Below, in pieces: positions 17,831 to 27,281 of a stretch of 64,000 nt of DNA. Position 1 is the first letter of the stretch, and each line of letters opens with the position of its first letter. Origin of the DNA: Leptospira_A sp046736045 (GTDB taxonomy: Bacteria > Spirochaetota > Leptospiria > Leptospirales > Leptospiraceae); assembly GCF_046736045.1 (NCBI RefSeq), contig NZ_CP177134.1, positions 2,108,001 through 2,172,000 on the forward strand, written 5' to 3'. The translations under genes and the position numbers were made by a program. The notes under the pieces were generated by a model. It ran no database searches. It worked only from the letters and a program-made list of their open reading frames with translations, and was not told the origin of the DNA.

Positions 17831-19402
17831 ATGCCAAAACCCTCTCTTCCATTTGGAAAACAGATCAGTTATGCAGTAGGCCAACTCGGTTGGTCTACTT
17901 TGATCAATATCATCGGGCTTCATCAGGTTTATTTTTATCTGCCTCCTGCTACAAAGACGGGAGAGGATTGTTTCCCGGACCTAATCGAAAAGATGGCTTT
18001 CTGGGGGCTTTCCACCATCGGTGTGGTTGCTGCCGTAGGTAGGTTATGGGATGCAATTACCGATCCTATTGTTGCCAATTCTTCCGATAGATTTAAGTCC
18101 AGGTTCGGAAGGCGTATCCCTTATTTGGCGTTAGGTGGACTTCCCGCCGCCATATTCTGTTGGTTGATCTTTCTACCTCCCCATCACTTCGTCTCCGGAA
18201 TCAATCTGGTTTGGATGACAGTGTTTATGCTTTTATTCTATCTGTTTCTGACCATCTATGTGACCCCTTATTTTGCGCTGATTCCTGAGCTGGGCCACAC
18301 TCCCACAGAAAGGCTCAATCTTTCCACTTATATCTCCGTCACGTACGCACTTGGAATCATCGTCGCTTCTACGGAGCCTATGATTGCAAATGTTTTGAGC
18401 GCCGGGTTTTCCTATTCTCCCGACCCCGCCATCCAGGCGCTTTTATCCCGACAGTATGCTTTGGGAATTCTTTGTATTTTTGCAGCGATTTGTATGTATT
18501 TTCCGGTATTTACCATCAAGGAAAAAACATACTGTGAATCCGAGCCGTCGAGCGTTCCTTTCCGGGAAGCCGTCCTGCTTACGTTCAAAAATAAGAATTT
18601 TTTATATTTCGCCTTATCGGATCTTTGCTATTTTCTCGCATTAACAGTGTTAACTACCGGAATTTCCTATTATGTTACCGTATTGCTCCGGTTAGATCGT
18701 GAATTTGTAACTCAGCTTTTGGCGATTATGCTCTTGGTTTCCTTTATGTTTTATCCTGTGGTCAATATCGTTGCACGTAAGATCGGGAAAAAACGGACTG
18801 TGCTCATCGGGTTTTATATTTTTTTAGGACTGTTTTTATCCATTTTCTTTATCGGAAAAGACAGTTTGCCGATTGCACCACATATCCAGGGTTATTTGAT
18901 TGTTGCTGTTGCGGCCGTTCCCATTGCGATTCTGGGCATTTTACCAAATGCAATCCTCGCAGATATAGCAGAGCTTGACTCATTAAAGACAGGTTCGAAG
19001 CGGGAAGGATTATTTTATGCAGGTAGAACATTCATGCAGAAGTTGGGACAAACACTAGCGGTTCTTATTTTTAGTTCTATTATTTTAATCGGATTGGATC
19101 AAAAGTCCCAAAAGAATGTTTCTCCCGATAGGACCGGAATCATTGCACCTTCTGTTACCGAAAGCACAGAGATGCAAATAAAATCTGAATTCGGTTCAGA
19201 AGCGAAAAATATAGAAGAAAACAATAAAAATCTAATAGAAAAGATCGTCTGTAAAGTCGAAGAAGAAGAGAATGGTGGAGAACTGGGTGTTCGTTTAACA
19301 GGGCCACTTGCTTCAGGATTCTGCCTTTTGGCTATCTTCCTGTTCGGTAAATACCGAGAAGAAGAGACTTTAGAAGAGATTGCCAAGATACGTAATGAAT
19401 AA
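17831..19402 (+). CDS. MFS sugar:cation symporter, GPH family (MelB-like)
   Basis: This 523-residue, twelve-segment permease belongs to the glycoside-pentoside-hexuronide:cation symporter group. The N-terminal signature is clear: GQLGWSTLINIIG, then GRLWDAITDPIVANSSDRFKSR plus FGRRIPYL, which includes the conserved Asp residues of helix II and the D-P motif. The C-terminal half has ADIAELDSLKTGSKREGLFYAGRTFMQKLGQ. A polar insertion of about 65 residues (about 430-490) separates the last two segments and is unusual for the family. Substrate unknown; sugars are the norm but lipid and drug transporters (MFSD2-like) share the fold. It precedes a small gene and a GDSL lipoprotein on the same strand. 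Confidence 0.87.
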   Translation: MPKPSLPFGKQISYAVGQLGWSTLINIIGLHQVYFYLPPATKTGEDCFPDLIEKMAFWGLSTIGVVAAVGRLWDAITDPIVANSSDRFKSRFGRRIPYLALGGLPAAIFCWLIFLPPHHFVSGINLVWMTVFMLLFYLFLTIYVTPYFALIPELGHTPTERLNLSTYISVTYALGIIVASTEPMIANVLSAGFSYSPDPAIQALLSRQYALGILCIFAAICMYFPVFTIKEKTYCESEPSSVPFREAVLLTFKNKNFLYFALSDLCYFLALTVLTTGISYYVTVLLRLDREFVTQLLAIMLLVSFMFYPVVNIVARKIGKKRTVLIGFYIFLGLFLSIFFIGKDSLPIAPHIQGYLIVAVAAVPIAILGILPNAILADIAELDSLKTGSKREGLFYAGRTFMQKLGQTLAVLIFSSIILIGLDQKSQKNVSPDRTGIIAPSVTESTEMQIKSEFGSEAKNIEENNKNLIEKIVCKVEEEENGGELGVRLTGPLASGFCLLAIFLFGKYREEETLEEIAKIRNE

Positions 19403-19426
19403 ATTCTGGTATTCGGAGATAGATAG

Positions 19427-19606
19427 ATGAGATATCGCATAGAGACAACCAAGCTGAAGAATGGATACATCGAAGCTAAACTCATTGAAACTACTACGAA
19501 CAATCCGATCGAATTTCGCATTTGCGACACGGAAGAATATGCTCAGTCGCAAATTAAAGACTGGCAAAAACGCTTCCGAATGAATGAACCGGGCGAACAA
19601 GAATAA
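19427..19606 (+). CDS. small protein of 59 residues, unknown function
   Basis: This short frame has an ATG at 19427 preceded by GGAGA at five bases' distance, and it fills the gap between the sugar symporter and the GDSL gene. The product begins MRYRIETTKLKNGYIEAKLI, continues with EFRICDTEEYAQSQIKDWQK, and is charged and soluble with one cysteine. It overlaps the start of the GDSL esterase gene by 23 bases, which suggests translational coupling. The composition (K/E-rich, no rare-codon look) fits a real protein. I do not recognise a family. Confidence 0.7.
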   Translation: MRYRIETTKLKNGYIEAKLIETTTNNPIEFRICDTEEYAQSQIKDWQKRFRMNEPGEQE

Positions 19607-20351
19607 TCCAACTTCCACCCTGATTACCATTTGGGTGTTCCTCTTTTTATCCTTCGTGGGTTGTAACTTTCGACCCGCAAAAAGCTATTATGATCCCAGA
19701 TTCGTATGTTTTAATGAAGCTGGTTGGCAAAACCAAAAAGACTTCAAACAATACATTGAAAAGATCTGGTTGCCTGTAAGATTATCATACAACGAAGACA
19801 ATAAGTCCAAAAAATCATCTCGGGTTGTTTTTGTAGGAAACAGCCTAATGCATTTATTTTTACCCGAATTAATCAAAAAGGAATTTCCTACTCAGAATGT
19901 CACCAATCGCGGGATAGGTGGTGACATGACGGAAACTTTGCTCGCCCGTATCGAAGAAGATGTTTTAGTACTTTCTCCTTCCGTGATCGTTATTGAGATC
20001 GGAGGAAACGATATGATCCAGGGGAAATGCCTGTCTCTCATCCAAAGAAATTTCAAATCTATTATAGAAATCATTCATAAAAAGAATGCCTCCACTCGTG
20101 TGATTGTAATGGCAGTTCCTCCGACCAAGGTGCGTGAATTGAATCAAATTGTTCCTGTTCATAATCTATTTTTAGCGGATTTTGCCCGCAAAACCAAAAA
20201 TGTGGAATATGTAGAAGTATGGGATGATCTGCGTGATCCGGACGAACTTTTTTTGAGGGATGAATTTACCAGAGAAAGCGGGGACAAACTTCATTTTAAC
20301 GAAAAAGGTTATGAAGTCTGGGGCAAAAAACTTCGTCCTTTAGTTCCTTAA
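19584..20351 (+). CDS. GDSL/SGNH-type esterase lipoprotein
   Basis: This 255-residue lipoprotein has its hydrophobic signal ending in LSFVGC, with the lipidated Cys at residue 27. The SGNH blocks are present. Block I is VVFVGNSLMHLF, with Asn in place of the usual Asp of G-D-S. Block II is VTNRGIGGDMTETLLARI with the oxyanion Gly, block III is IEIGGNDMIQG with the Asn, and block V is DKLHFNEKGYEVW with Asp and His. This is a likely periplasmic or outer-membrane lipase/esterase of the platelet-activating-factor acetylhydrolase type. Its start lies within the small upstream gene. serB follows after 11 bases. Confidence 0.85.
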   Translation: MNRANKNNPTSTLITIWVFLFLSFVGCNFRPAKSYYDPRFVCFNEAGWQNQKDFKQYIEKIWLPVRLSYNEDNKSKKSSRVVFVGNSLMHLFLPELIKKEFPTQNVTNRGIGGDMTETLLARIEEDVLVLSPSVIVIEIGGNDMIQGKCLSLIQRNFKSIIEIIHKKNASTRVIVMAVPPTKVRELNQIVPVHNLFLADFARKTKNVEYVEVWDDLRDPDELFLRDEFTRESGDKLHFNEKGYEVWGKKLRPLVP

Positions 20352-20362
20352 AAGTTTCCGCT

Positions 20363-21244
20363 ATGGCTATTTTATTACTGATCAAAAAAGGAAAGTTTAC
20401 TAATTCCGATTTTGTTTCTTTCCTTCAAAATTCAAATTTAAAAAACAAAATCAACACAAACCGGGAACCTTTGTTTGTTTTCGATCATTCCTGTATTGAA
20501 ATCAAATTGGAACAACCTGTCTCCCGCGAAGAACTTCTGGAACTGAGAAGTTCGGTTTCCTACGATCAAATGGATTTATTGCAAATAGATGATTATCTGA
20601 ATCCGAACGAACCGAATTTATTTTTCTTTGATATGGATTCTACGGTGATTCAGGAAGAAGTGATCGATGAATTGGCCCGCAAACATGGCGTTTTCGAAGA
20701 GGTAGCGTCTGTCACCAAACAAGCAATGGATGGCGGAATGGGCTTTGAGGAAGCGCTTAGAAAAAGAGTGATTCTTTTGAAAGGATTGTCCCGAAAAAGT
20801 TTCGGAGAAGTTTATGAAATACTCCATTTAAACCCGGGAATGGAAACTTTGTTTCGGGAACTTCCCAAACATCAGACAAAGATATCCATTCTAAGCGGTG
20901 GGTTCACACCCGTGTTGGATTTATTTTCTAAAAAATATCCTGTTTCATTTTATAAAGCGAATCAACTGGAAGAAAAAGAAGGGATCTTTACGGGAGAGAT
21001 CTTGGGCGAGATTATAGGAAAAGAAAAAAAGGCCGAGTATCTCGCATTGTATTCCAACGAACGGAATGTCACCAAACAACAGATTGTTGCCGTTGGCGAC
21101 GGTGCCAATGACGGACTTATGTTGCAAGCGGCACAGATCGGAGTGGGGTTTCATGCAAAATCCGGTTTAAAGGACCAGATTATAAACTGGATCGACTTTT
21201 CCGATATGAGCGCATTACTCTTTCTCTTTCGACCAGCGACTTAG
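20363..21244 (+). CDS. serB: phosphoserine phosphatase
   Basis: HAD-superfamily enzyme that releases L-serine from O-phosphoserine. Motif I is FFDMDSTVIQEEVIDELA with both nucleophile and acid Asp. The cap region has DGGMGFEEALRKRVILLKG. Motif II is SILSGGFTPVLD. Motif III/IV is IVAVGDGANDGLMLQAAQIGVGFHAK. Residues 1-85 form the poorly conserved N-terminal domain seen in long SerB proteins. The last 30 bases overlap the end of convergent mutS. Confidence 0.95.
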   Translation: MAILLLIKKGKFTNSDFVSFLQNSNLKNKINTNREPLFVFDHSCIEIKLEQPVSREELLELRSSVSYDQMDLLQIDDYLNPNEPNLFFFDMDSTVIQEEVIDELARKHGVFEEVASVTKQAMDGGMGFEEALRKRVILLKGLSRKSFGEVYEILHLNPGMETLFRELPKHQTKISILSGGFTPVLDLFSKKYPVSFYKANQLEEKEGIFTGEILGEIIGKEKKAEYLALYSNERNVTKQQIVAVGDGANDGLMLQAAQIGVGFHAKSGLKDQIINWIDFSDMSALLFLFRPAT

Positions 21245-23746
21245 TTCCTCTAATATCTGTAAGGCTTCGATCGGCGGAATGGAATTGATCGATAAATTTT
21301 TCAATTTTTTCAAAATCCTTTCTTCGCTTACCGATTTCTGAGGCAATGTGGATTCGAGCAGGTTTCCGAACAGAAGAGGCTCTTCCTTTCGAACTTTGAT
21401 CTCTCTTTTTTTCGATTCCAACCCGAGAAGTATGTTGGATGCTCTATCGGTTACTTCTTTGGGAAGTCCTGCAAGTTTAGCTACATAAATTCCGAAGGAT
21501 TGTTTTGATTTTCCTTTTTTCACTTTTTTAAGAAATAATACTTCACCTTCTTTTTCAAAAGTATCCAAGTAAAGATTGAAGATCCCTTTTCCTTTTTCCA
21601 GCTCCGTCAGTTCATGATAATGTGTTGCAAAGATGGTTTTGGGTCTTGGAAAATTGCCTGACAAAAATTCAATAATCGCCCATGCGATCGATAAACCATC
21701 GTAAGTTGATGTTCCCCGTCCCACTTCGTCAAACAAAATCAAACTGTTTTCGGTAAACTGGCTTAAGATATAGGCCGTTTCCTTCATCTCAACAAAGAAT
21801 GTGGATTCACCTGTCGTGAGATTGTCCCCCGAACCGATTCGTGTGAAGATCCTGTCTACAATGGGCAAAGAAGCCGTCTTGATCGGAAGATAAGATCCCA
21901 TTTGGAAAAGGATTTGATTGATCGCCACCTGACGCATATAAGTTGATTTACCCGCCATGTTCGGACCGGTGAGTATTGCGATGGAGTCTTCTTTCGGATC
22001 CAGATCCAAAGAGTTCGGAACAAATCTGTCTCCCAAGGGAAGGAAAGCTTCCACAACCGGGTGACGTGCATCGGTGAGGATCATTTTGCCGTCTTCTCTG
22101 ATCTCAGGTCGAATCCATTGGTATTCTTCCTTACAGGCAGTGAGAGATATATGATAGTCGAGAGAAGCTACCTCTGTTGCCATTTGAAGGAAACTGGAAA
22201 AACTTTTTAACGCTTCCGCAACTAAAAAATCAAATTCCGCTTTTTCGATTCTTTCTATGATTTCATCAGCTTCCAAAATCGATCTTTCTTTTTCTTCCAG
22301 TTCCGGAGAAGTGAATCTTTCCCCAGTAACAAGTGTTTGTTTTTTTATGAAATGATCGGGAACATCTTTTGCCTGCATCCTTGAGATTTCAAAAAAATAA
22401 CCTAGGATTTTATTGTATCGGATTTTTAAAGAAGATAGACCGGATGCTTTTTTTTCCCGTTCTTCCAGTTCCAAGATCCAATCTTTTCCTTTCTCTTTGG
22501 CAAGTGTGGCAAGGTCGTATTCTTTGGAGTAACCTTGTTTGATAAAAGGAGAATTGCCCAGAAAGACGGGAAGTTCTCCGGGGAAAATCCGGTCTTCCAG
22601 TATATTTTCAAATGAGGTCAGTTCTTTAGATAAATCCGCAAACGGATAAACAATTGTATCCAATGTTTCCTTTGCGGATCTGTAGGCAGAGATTGTTTTT
22701 TGAATTCCGCTCATATCTCTGGGAGATGCTTTGCCTCCCCGAAATCGAGCTAACACCCGTTCCATGTCAATCATCTCCGCAAGTTTGGTTTGGATTTGAA
22801 TCCTTTCTTTTTTGCCTGCGATTAAAATTTCGATTTTGTCCCAATGGGATCTGATCATTTCGGGATTTCTTGTAGGGAAAAGAATTCTTTGTCTTAAATA
22901 CCGTTTCCCGCTGGGGGTGGTGCAACGATTCAGGATACCGAACAGAGTATGATTTTTATTATTTTCGTTTTCTACAAGTTCCAGATGTGAGATGGTTCTT
23001 TCATCCAATCCTAAAAATTCGGATTCGTCGATAAGCCTAGGAGATTTAAAACTGAAATTATGCTGCCTGTAATTGTATTTGAGATAACAATCCAAAACAT
23101 GGACGAGTACCTGAGCCCCGGTTTGTTTTTCATTCGGCAAAAACTCATCTTTCAAAGGAGTTAGAATGAACTGTCTGTCTTTACCCAATTCGGGAATGGA
23201 TTCTTTGGATCCTTCCGCATATAACAATTCTTTCGGAGAAAACCTCTCAATCGTATCTTTGATTTTTTCCTTTTCGGATGCGGCATAATAAAAATATACC
23301 AATTCCGCAGTCGTTACATCAGCAAACGCCAGATAAATGGTGTTCTTTTCCTGCCAAAACACTGATAGATAATTGTTTTGGTATCCGCTCAGGAGATGGT
23401 CTTCTACTACGGTTCCCGGTGTGATGATACGCACCACTTCGCGAAGCATAATCTTTGCTTTCGGATCATCCGATTTGATTTGCTCGCAAACCACTACCTT
23501 TCTGCCTGCAGAAAGCAGTCGTGCAATATAACCTTCCGCTGCATGATAGGGAATCCCCGCCATAGGGATTTGATTTTGCCTTTTTGTTAGAGTGATGTCC
23601 AACAACACGGCAGCGTCTTTTGCATCGTCCTGAAACATTTCATAGAAGTCTCCCATTCGGAAAAAAACAATGGAATCCGGATGTTGGATTTTTACTTCCG
23701 CGAATTGCCGCATAACGGGCGTACTAAGTGCATCATCCTCTGACAT
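21215..23746 (-). CDS. mutS: DNA mismatch repair protein MutS
   Basis: Mismatch-recognition ATPase of methyl-independent mismatch repair. The N-terminal mismatch-binding domain holds the F-x-E motif in FFRMGDFYEMF, with TLTKRQNQIPMAGIPYHA after it. The clamp and lever region includes RYNKILGYFFEIS. The Walker A site is LTGPNMAGKSTYMRQVA. Further blocks are GDNLTTGESTFFVEM and the Walker B site ILFDEVGRGTSTYDGLSIAWAI, plus TIFATHYHELTELE. Its 843 residues match the family. It overlaps trpF by 14 bases at its start and serB by 30 bases at its end. Confidence 0.98.
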   Translation of the reverse strand: MSEDDALSTPVMRQFAEVKIQHPDSIVFFRMGDFYEMFQDDAKDAAVLLDITLTKRQNQIPMAGIPYHAAEGYIARLLSAGRKVVVCEQIKSDDPKAKIMLREVVRIITPGTVVEDHLLSGYQNNYLSVFWQEKNTIYLAFADVTTAELVYFYYAASEKEKIKDTIERFSPKELLYAEGSKESIPELGKDRQFILTPLKDEFLPNEKQTGAQVLVHVLDCYLKYNYRQHNFSFKSPRLIDESEFLGLDERTISHLELVENENNKNHTLFGILNRCTTPSGKRYLRQRILFPTRNPEMIRSHWDKIEILIAGKKERIQIQTKLAEMIDMERVLARFRGGKASPRDMSGIQKTISAYRSAKETLDTIVYPFADLSKELTSFENILEDRIFPGELPVFLGNSPFIKQGYSKEYDLATLAKEKGKDWILELEEREKKASGLSSLKIRYNKILGYFFEISRMQAKDVPDHFIKKQTLVTGERFTSPELEEKERSILEADEIIERIEKAEFDFLVAEALKSFSSFLQMATEVASLDYHISLTACKEEYQWIRPEIREDGKMILTDARHPVVEAFLPLGDRFVPNSLDLDPKEDSIAILTGPNMAGKSTYMRQVAINQILFQMGSYLPIKTASLPIVDRIFTRIGSGDNLTTGESTFFVEMKETAYILSQFTENSLILFDEVGRGTSTYDGLSIAWAIIEFLSGNFPRPKTIFATHYHELTELEKGKGIFNLYLDTFEKEGEVLFLKKVKKGKSKQSFGIYVAKLAGLPKEVTDRASNILLGLESKKREIKVRKEEPLLFGNLLESTLPQKSVSEERILKKLKNLSINSIPPIEALQILEELSRWSKEKE

Positions 23747-24356
23747 ATTTCACCAATTGTTTTATTTTTTCAGGATCTTTTTTCCCGTCTGTTTCCACTC
23801 CGCTTGCTACGTCGATTCCGAACGGATTCAAATAGTTCAATGCTTCCCGAACATTTTCAGGAGTGATTCCTCCCGCGAGAAGGTAAGGGCGTTTTACATT
23901 TTTTACATATTCCCATGGAAAACTTTCGCCTGTGCCTCCTCCCAATCCTTTTTTGTAACTATCCAGGATCACAAAGGGGAGTTCCGGGCAAAGAACGGAT
24001 TCGTCCTTTATATTTTCCCGGATACGAAAGGAAGGCAGTAGTTGTTTGCTGTTAAGGTAATGGTTCCATATATCATCCGTTAGTTTGGCATCGTCTTGAA
24101 TGAGTTGTACATAATCCGGTTTGTAATTTTCCACAATGTGTCGGATTTCCGGAATTTCATTACCATAGAATAAAAAAACGATTTTTGGAAAACCTTCCGT
24201 ATGACGGTTTCGAATCAGATTCGAAATTTCATTTTCTTTAATATTGCGTGGAGAGTTCGGTGAAAAATTCAAACCAATCAAGTCAACTTTCAAATCAGTG
24301 CAGACTTGTATGATTTCGGGGGTTCTGATCCCGCAGATTTTGATTTTGGCTCCCAT
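23733..24356 (-). CDS. trpF: phosphoribosylanthranilate isomerase
   Basis: TrpF isomerises PRA to CdRP in tryptophan synthesis. The N-terminus reads KICGIRTPEIIQVCTDLKVD with the catalytic Cys, then LIGLNFSPNSPRNI. The catalytic Asp is in FVILDSYKKGLGGGTGESFPWE. The phosphate-binding region is LLAGGITPENVREALNYLNPFGIDVASGVET. The length of 207 is normal. No other trp gene is in the window, so trpF is detached from the trp operon and placed directly before mutS, with which it overlaps by 14 bases. Confidence 0.95.
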   Translation of the reverse strand: MGAKIKICGIRTPEIIQVCTDLKVDLIGLNFSPNSPRNIKENEISNLIRNRHTEGFPKIVFLFYGNEIPEIRHIVENYKPDYVQLIQDDAKLTDDIWNHYLNSKQLLPSFRIRENIKDESVLCPELPFVILDSYKKGLGGGTGESFPWEYVKNVKRPYLLAGGITPENVREALNYLNPFGIDVASGVETDGKKDPEKIKQLVKYVRG

Positions 24357-24371
24357 AGGAGCCAGATTGTA

Positions 24372-24992
24372 TCAATTCAAATCAGAGGCAATCGAACCTT
24401 TATAACCATAATGTAAAAATTTCAGGAAACTGTCTTCATATCTGAGCATTTCCGCTTTGGTTATATTTTGGCGGATCATTTGTACGAAAATATTTAAAAA
24501 GAAAGATAGAATATTTCGAACTACAAATTCGTTCACTTCTCCGCGGAAATTGCTATTTGCCGCTTTGAATTCCTGGTATTGGTCAAAGCTGATTTTTGTA
24601 AATCGGGTCAGTGCCTTTTCAGGAAAGTCTTCCAATGTGGAACCTTGCGACTTTAACAGAAGTAAGGTGAAGTCGTCTCTGTTTGCGTCAACATAATCCA
24701 AAGCGATATTGAATCTTTCTTTCCAGTTTTCATAAGAGTCGTTGAATCTTTTTTCAAAATAATTCGGCTGGGAAATGAACAGAAATGCTTTTTCCATACC
24801 TGATAGGATGGGATTTAGAATCTCGACAAGCAGGTGTTCTTTGTTCTCAAAGTAGTTGTATATATTACTCGTAGACACTTTGGCTTTTTTGGCAATGGTT
24901 CGCATTGACGCTTTTTCAAAGCCCAATTGAATGAATTCTTCTCTTGCGGCTTGCAAGATCTCTCGTCTTGTATGTTCTTTCGGGGTCTGCAT
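24372..24992 (-). CDS. TetR/AcrR-family transcriptional regulator
   Basis: This 206-residue regulator has the N-terminal TetR helix-turn-helix: REILQAAREEFIQLGFEKAS followed by MRTIAKKAKVSTSNIYNYFENKEHLLVEIL. The ligand-binding part is helical with no recognisable subfamily signature. It lies between trpF (15 bases downstream) and folC (62 bases upstream), all in the same direction. Its target is not evident; I found no clear palindrome in the small gap upstream at 24993-25054. Confidence 0.9.
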   Translation of the reverse strand: MQTPKEHTRREILQAAREEFIQLGFEKASMRTIAKKAKVSTSNIYNYFENKEHLLVEILNPILSGMEKAFLFISQPNYFEKRFNDSYENWKERFNIALDYVDANRDDFTLLLLKSQGSTLEDFPEKALTRFTKISFDQYQEFKAANSNFRGEVNEFVVRNILSFFLNIFVQMIRQNITKAEMLRYEDSFLKFLHYGYKGSIASDLN

Positions 24993-25054
24993 GATCCTGA
25001 ACGTTGTTTCCTAAAAGAAGGTTTTGGATCAGATGGGAATTGTAAAGCTGAAAT

Positions 25055-26284
25055 TTAAAGCAGAAATGTTTTGTGGATGGAGGCTTTTAGGAAGCCATAG
25101 AGTCGGAAGCTTCCTGAGACAAGGAGAGGTTTTTTACGATCCTTCAAAAGGGAGTCGAGGTTCGTTTCATCTACAATTTGAAAATGGTTCCCTTTTTTTG
25201 AGGGAGAACCCGTATTTTTTCCCTGCAAAAACTCCCAATTTTGAAAACCTTTGCCTTTCCAGAGATGAACGGAATCAATCGGGAATTTTTGAATCACACT
25301 CCAGATTCCTTCAGCATCTTTGTCAGGAAGGCAACCTACTAAAAAATCGAACGGGGTTTCGGAGGGAAGGGTGGCTAAAAAACATTCCAGGGTTTTTTGG
25401 ATGGCATCCGGGTTGTGTGCCGGATCAAAAACGATTGCGGGAGGAGAATGTAAAGTTTCCATTCTGCCTTTGGGAAGAAGAAGGTTCTGGTTGTTCCAAA
25501 GAACTTTATCCTTTGGAATTTGGTTTAGAGTTTCCAATACGAACTTCGCAAAATGAAAGTTAGATTCCAGATAATGCCCGGAAGATTCTTCCGTTTGAAA
25601 GTGAACTTCCAGACCCAATCGTTCTCCTTCCTTTCGGATGAAAGATTCCAGTGGCGGACTTTGGCGAAAACTAAAAAGGGCTTTCGTATTCTTTCCTTTG
25701 ATTGCTATTTTTTCGCGGGCAATTGTTTCCAAATCATTGCCTAAAATTTCACAGTGATCCAAACCGATTTTGGTAAGAACGATGACATCCGGGTCTGTGA
25801 GTTTTGTCGCATCCAACCTTCCTCCGAGTCCCGCTTCCCAGATTTCAAAATTGCAATTTTGTTTTTGGAAATATAAAAATGCTAACAAGGTCAGACATTC
25901 GAAATAACTGAGCTTGGATAATAGATGAACAAACTTCGAATCTATGGAATCCAATAACAGATCCGCTTCCGCTTCCGGGATGGGTGCTGATAAAAAACCG
26001 ATTCTTTCCAGGGGAGAAATGAGATGGGGGGATGTATAAAGTCCGATCCTATGAGTCGGATCTGTCAGTCTTAAAATTTCACTTAGAAAATGAGAAGTAG
26101 AACCTTTTCCGTTGGTGCCTACGACGGAGATACGAAATGGTTTGTAATCTTTGGATCGGTTTTCGTTTCGAATCGTATTCAAGATAGAAGTGAATTCTTC
26201 TAAATTATAATTTTTGAATACATTGAAGTTTCTCGTTTTTTCCGGATTTTCCAGTTGAGATAAAAATGACAGAAAGGATTTCAT
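25055..26284 (-). CDS. folC: folylpolyglutamate/dihydrofolate synthase
   Basis: This ATP-dependent ligase of the Mur family adds glutamate to folates. The P-loop is VVGTNGKGSTSHFLSEIL. Other landmarks are LYTSPHLISPLERI, FEIWEAGLGGRLDATKL, VLTKIGLDHCEILG and the C-terminal VFDPAHNPDAI. The length of 409 is within range. It overlaps aroE by 4 bases (ATGA), so aroE-folC are one unit. Whether the protein also carries dihydrofolate synthase activity cannot be read from the sequence. A 179-codon open frame on the other strand inside this gene is a shadow. Confidence 0.93.
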   Translation of the reverse strand: MKSFLSFLSQLENPEKTRNFNVFKNYNLEEFTSILNTIRNENRSKDYKPFRISVVGTNGKGSTSHFLSEILRLTDPTHRIGLYTSPHLISPLERIGFLSAPIPEAEADLLLDSIDSKFVHLLSKLSYFECLTLLAFLYFQKQNCNFEIWEAGLGGRLDATKLTDPDVIVLTKIGLDHCEILGNDLETIAREKIAIKGKNTKALFSFRQSPPLESFIRKEGERLGLEVHFQTEESSGHYLESNFHFAKFVLETLNQIPKDKVLWNNQNLLLPKGRMETLHSPPAIVFDPAHNPDAIQKTLECFLATLPSETPFDFLVGCLPDKDAEGIWSVIQKFPIDSVHLWKGKGFQNWEFLQGKNTGSPSKKGNHFQIVDETNLDSLLKDRKKPLLVSGSFRLYGFLKASIHKTFLL

Positions 26285-27195
26285 TTTCTTTTTTTCAGCT
26301 CTTTCAACAGAATGGATTCGATTTTACCGATCCACTTTTTTTCTACCGGAATTTGAGTGAAGAGTTCAAACTGTCTGATCCCCTGATACAATAACATTGA
26401 ATATCCGGGGATGATGTTCGCATTTTTCTTTTTTGCTTCTTTCACCAAATCCGTTTCCAGGGGATTATAAACGATATCGAAAAGAACGGAATGTTTATGA
26501 AAAAAATCCCGATTGAGGATGGGTTCTCCGCCAACACCTTTCATTCCGACAGGAGTTGTGTGAATGGTAAGGGAAATATTTTTTCTTTCTTCCATCGCTT
26601 CTTCCAATGAGATCGGCGATACAAGATCGTTAACATTCAAAGATTGAATCATTTCCGTAACTGCGGTTTTGTTTCTTGCAAGAATCCTGATTTTTCCTTT
26701 CGGTAACGAAGAATGAATCGTAGTTAGATGATTTGTAGCATTTTCTTTTATCTTTTCTGCTAATGAAAATAAAATTCCTTTTGCACTTCCCCCGCTTCCC
26801 ACAAGCAAGATAGAAGAGGAATCTTCCGGGTTCAGTAGCTTTTTATTTTTTTCTAATATAGAACGGATGGCACCTTCCCCGTCCGTATTATGAGCGGAGA
26901 TTTTGCCATCTGTAAAACAAAGTGTATTGGAAGCTTTCATTTGCGCGGAGGCCTTGCAAGCTTCGTTTGCAATCCCGAACGCCCATTCCTTGAAGGGAAT
27001 GGTAACGGAAACTCCTTTGACATTTAAGTCTAAAAGAGAAGATACTCCTTTCCGATTCCAAAATTCGTTTTCAAAAACGAGATAAACCCCGTCAAATCCT
27101 GAAAGAGAAAACAGATGATTGTGAATCCAGGGGCTTAAAGTATGGCCTAGAGGAAATCCGAGGATACCAAATATTTTTGTTTGTCTTGAATACAA
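26281..27195 (-). CDS. aroE: shikimate dehydrogenase
   Basis: AroE reduces 3-dehydroshikimate with NADPH in the aromatic amino acid pathway. The N-terminal shikimate site reads GILGFPLGHTLSPWIHN. The catalytic Lys is in GVSVTIPFKEWA. The NADP loop is ILLVGSGGSAKGILFSLA, followed by ILARNK. The C-terminus has FDIVYNPLETDLVKEAKKK and GYSMLLYQGIRQFELFT. The length of 304 is slightly long because of insertions around residues 150-170. Co-transcribed with folC. Its start is close to, and divergent from, the small membrane protein gene at 27282. Confidence 0.95.
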   Translation of the reverse strand: MYSRQTKIFGILGFPLGHTLSPWIHNHLFSLSGFDGVYLVFENEFWNRKGVSSLLDLNVKGVSVTIPFKEWAFGIANEACKASAQMKASNTLCFTDGKISAHNTDGEGAIRSILEKNKKLLNPEDSSSILLVGSGGSAKGILFSLAEKIKENATNHLTTIHSSLPKGKIRILARNKTAVTEMIQSLNVNDLVSPISLEEAMEERKNISLTIHTTPVGMKGVGGEPILNRDFFHKHSVLFDIVYNPLETDLVKEAKKKNANIIPGYSMLLYQGIRQFELFTQIPVEKKWIGKIESILLKELKKRK

Positions 27196-27281
27196 AGATT
27201 TCTCCTTTTTGGAATTCTTTACTTTTATCTTATGGACTTACGCCCCAATACCGAAAATTTAGTATTGAAGGCAAAAGATTT

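Noticed and set aside
25024..25563. 179-codon plus-strand frame opposite folC
   Set aside because: It lies wholly antisense to a gene with clear FolC motifs, and its product shows no recognisable features.
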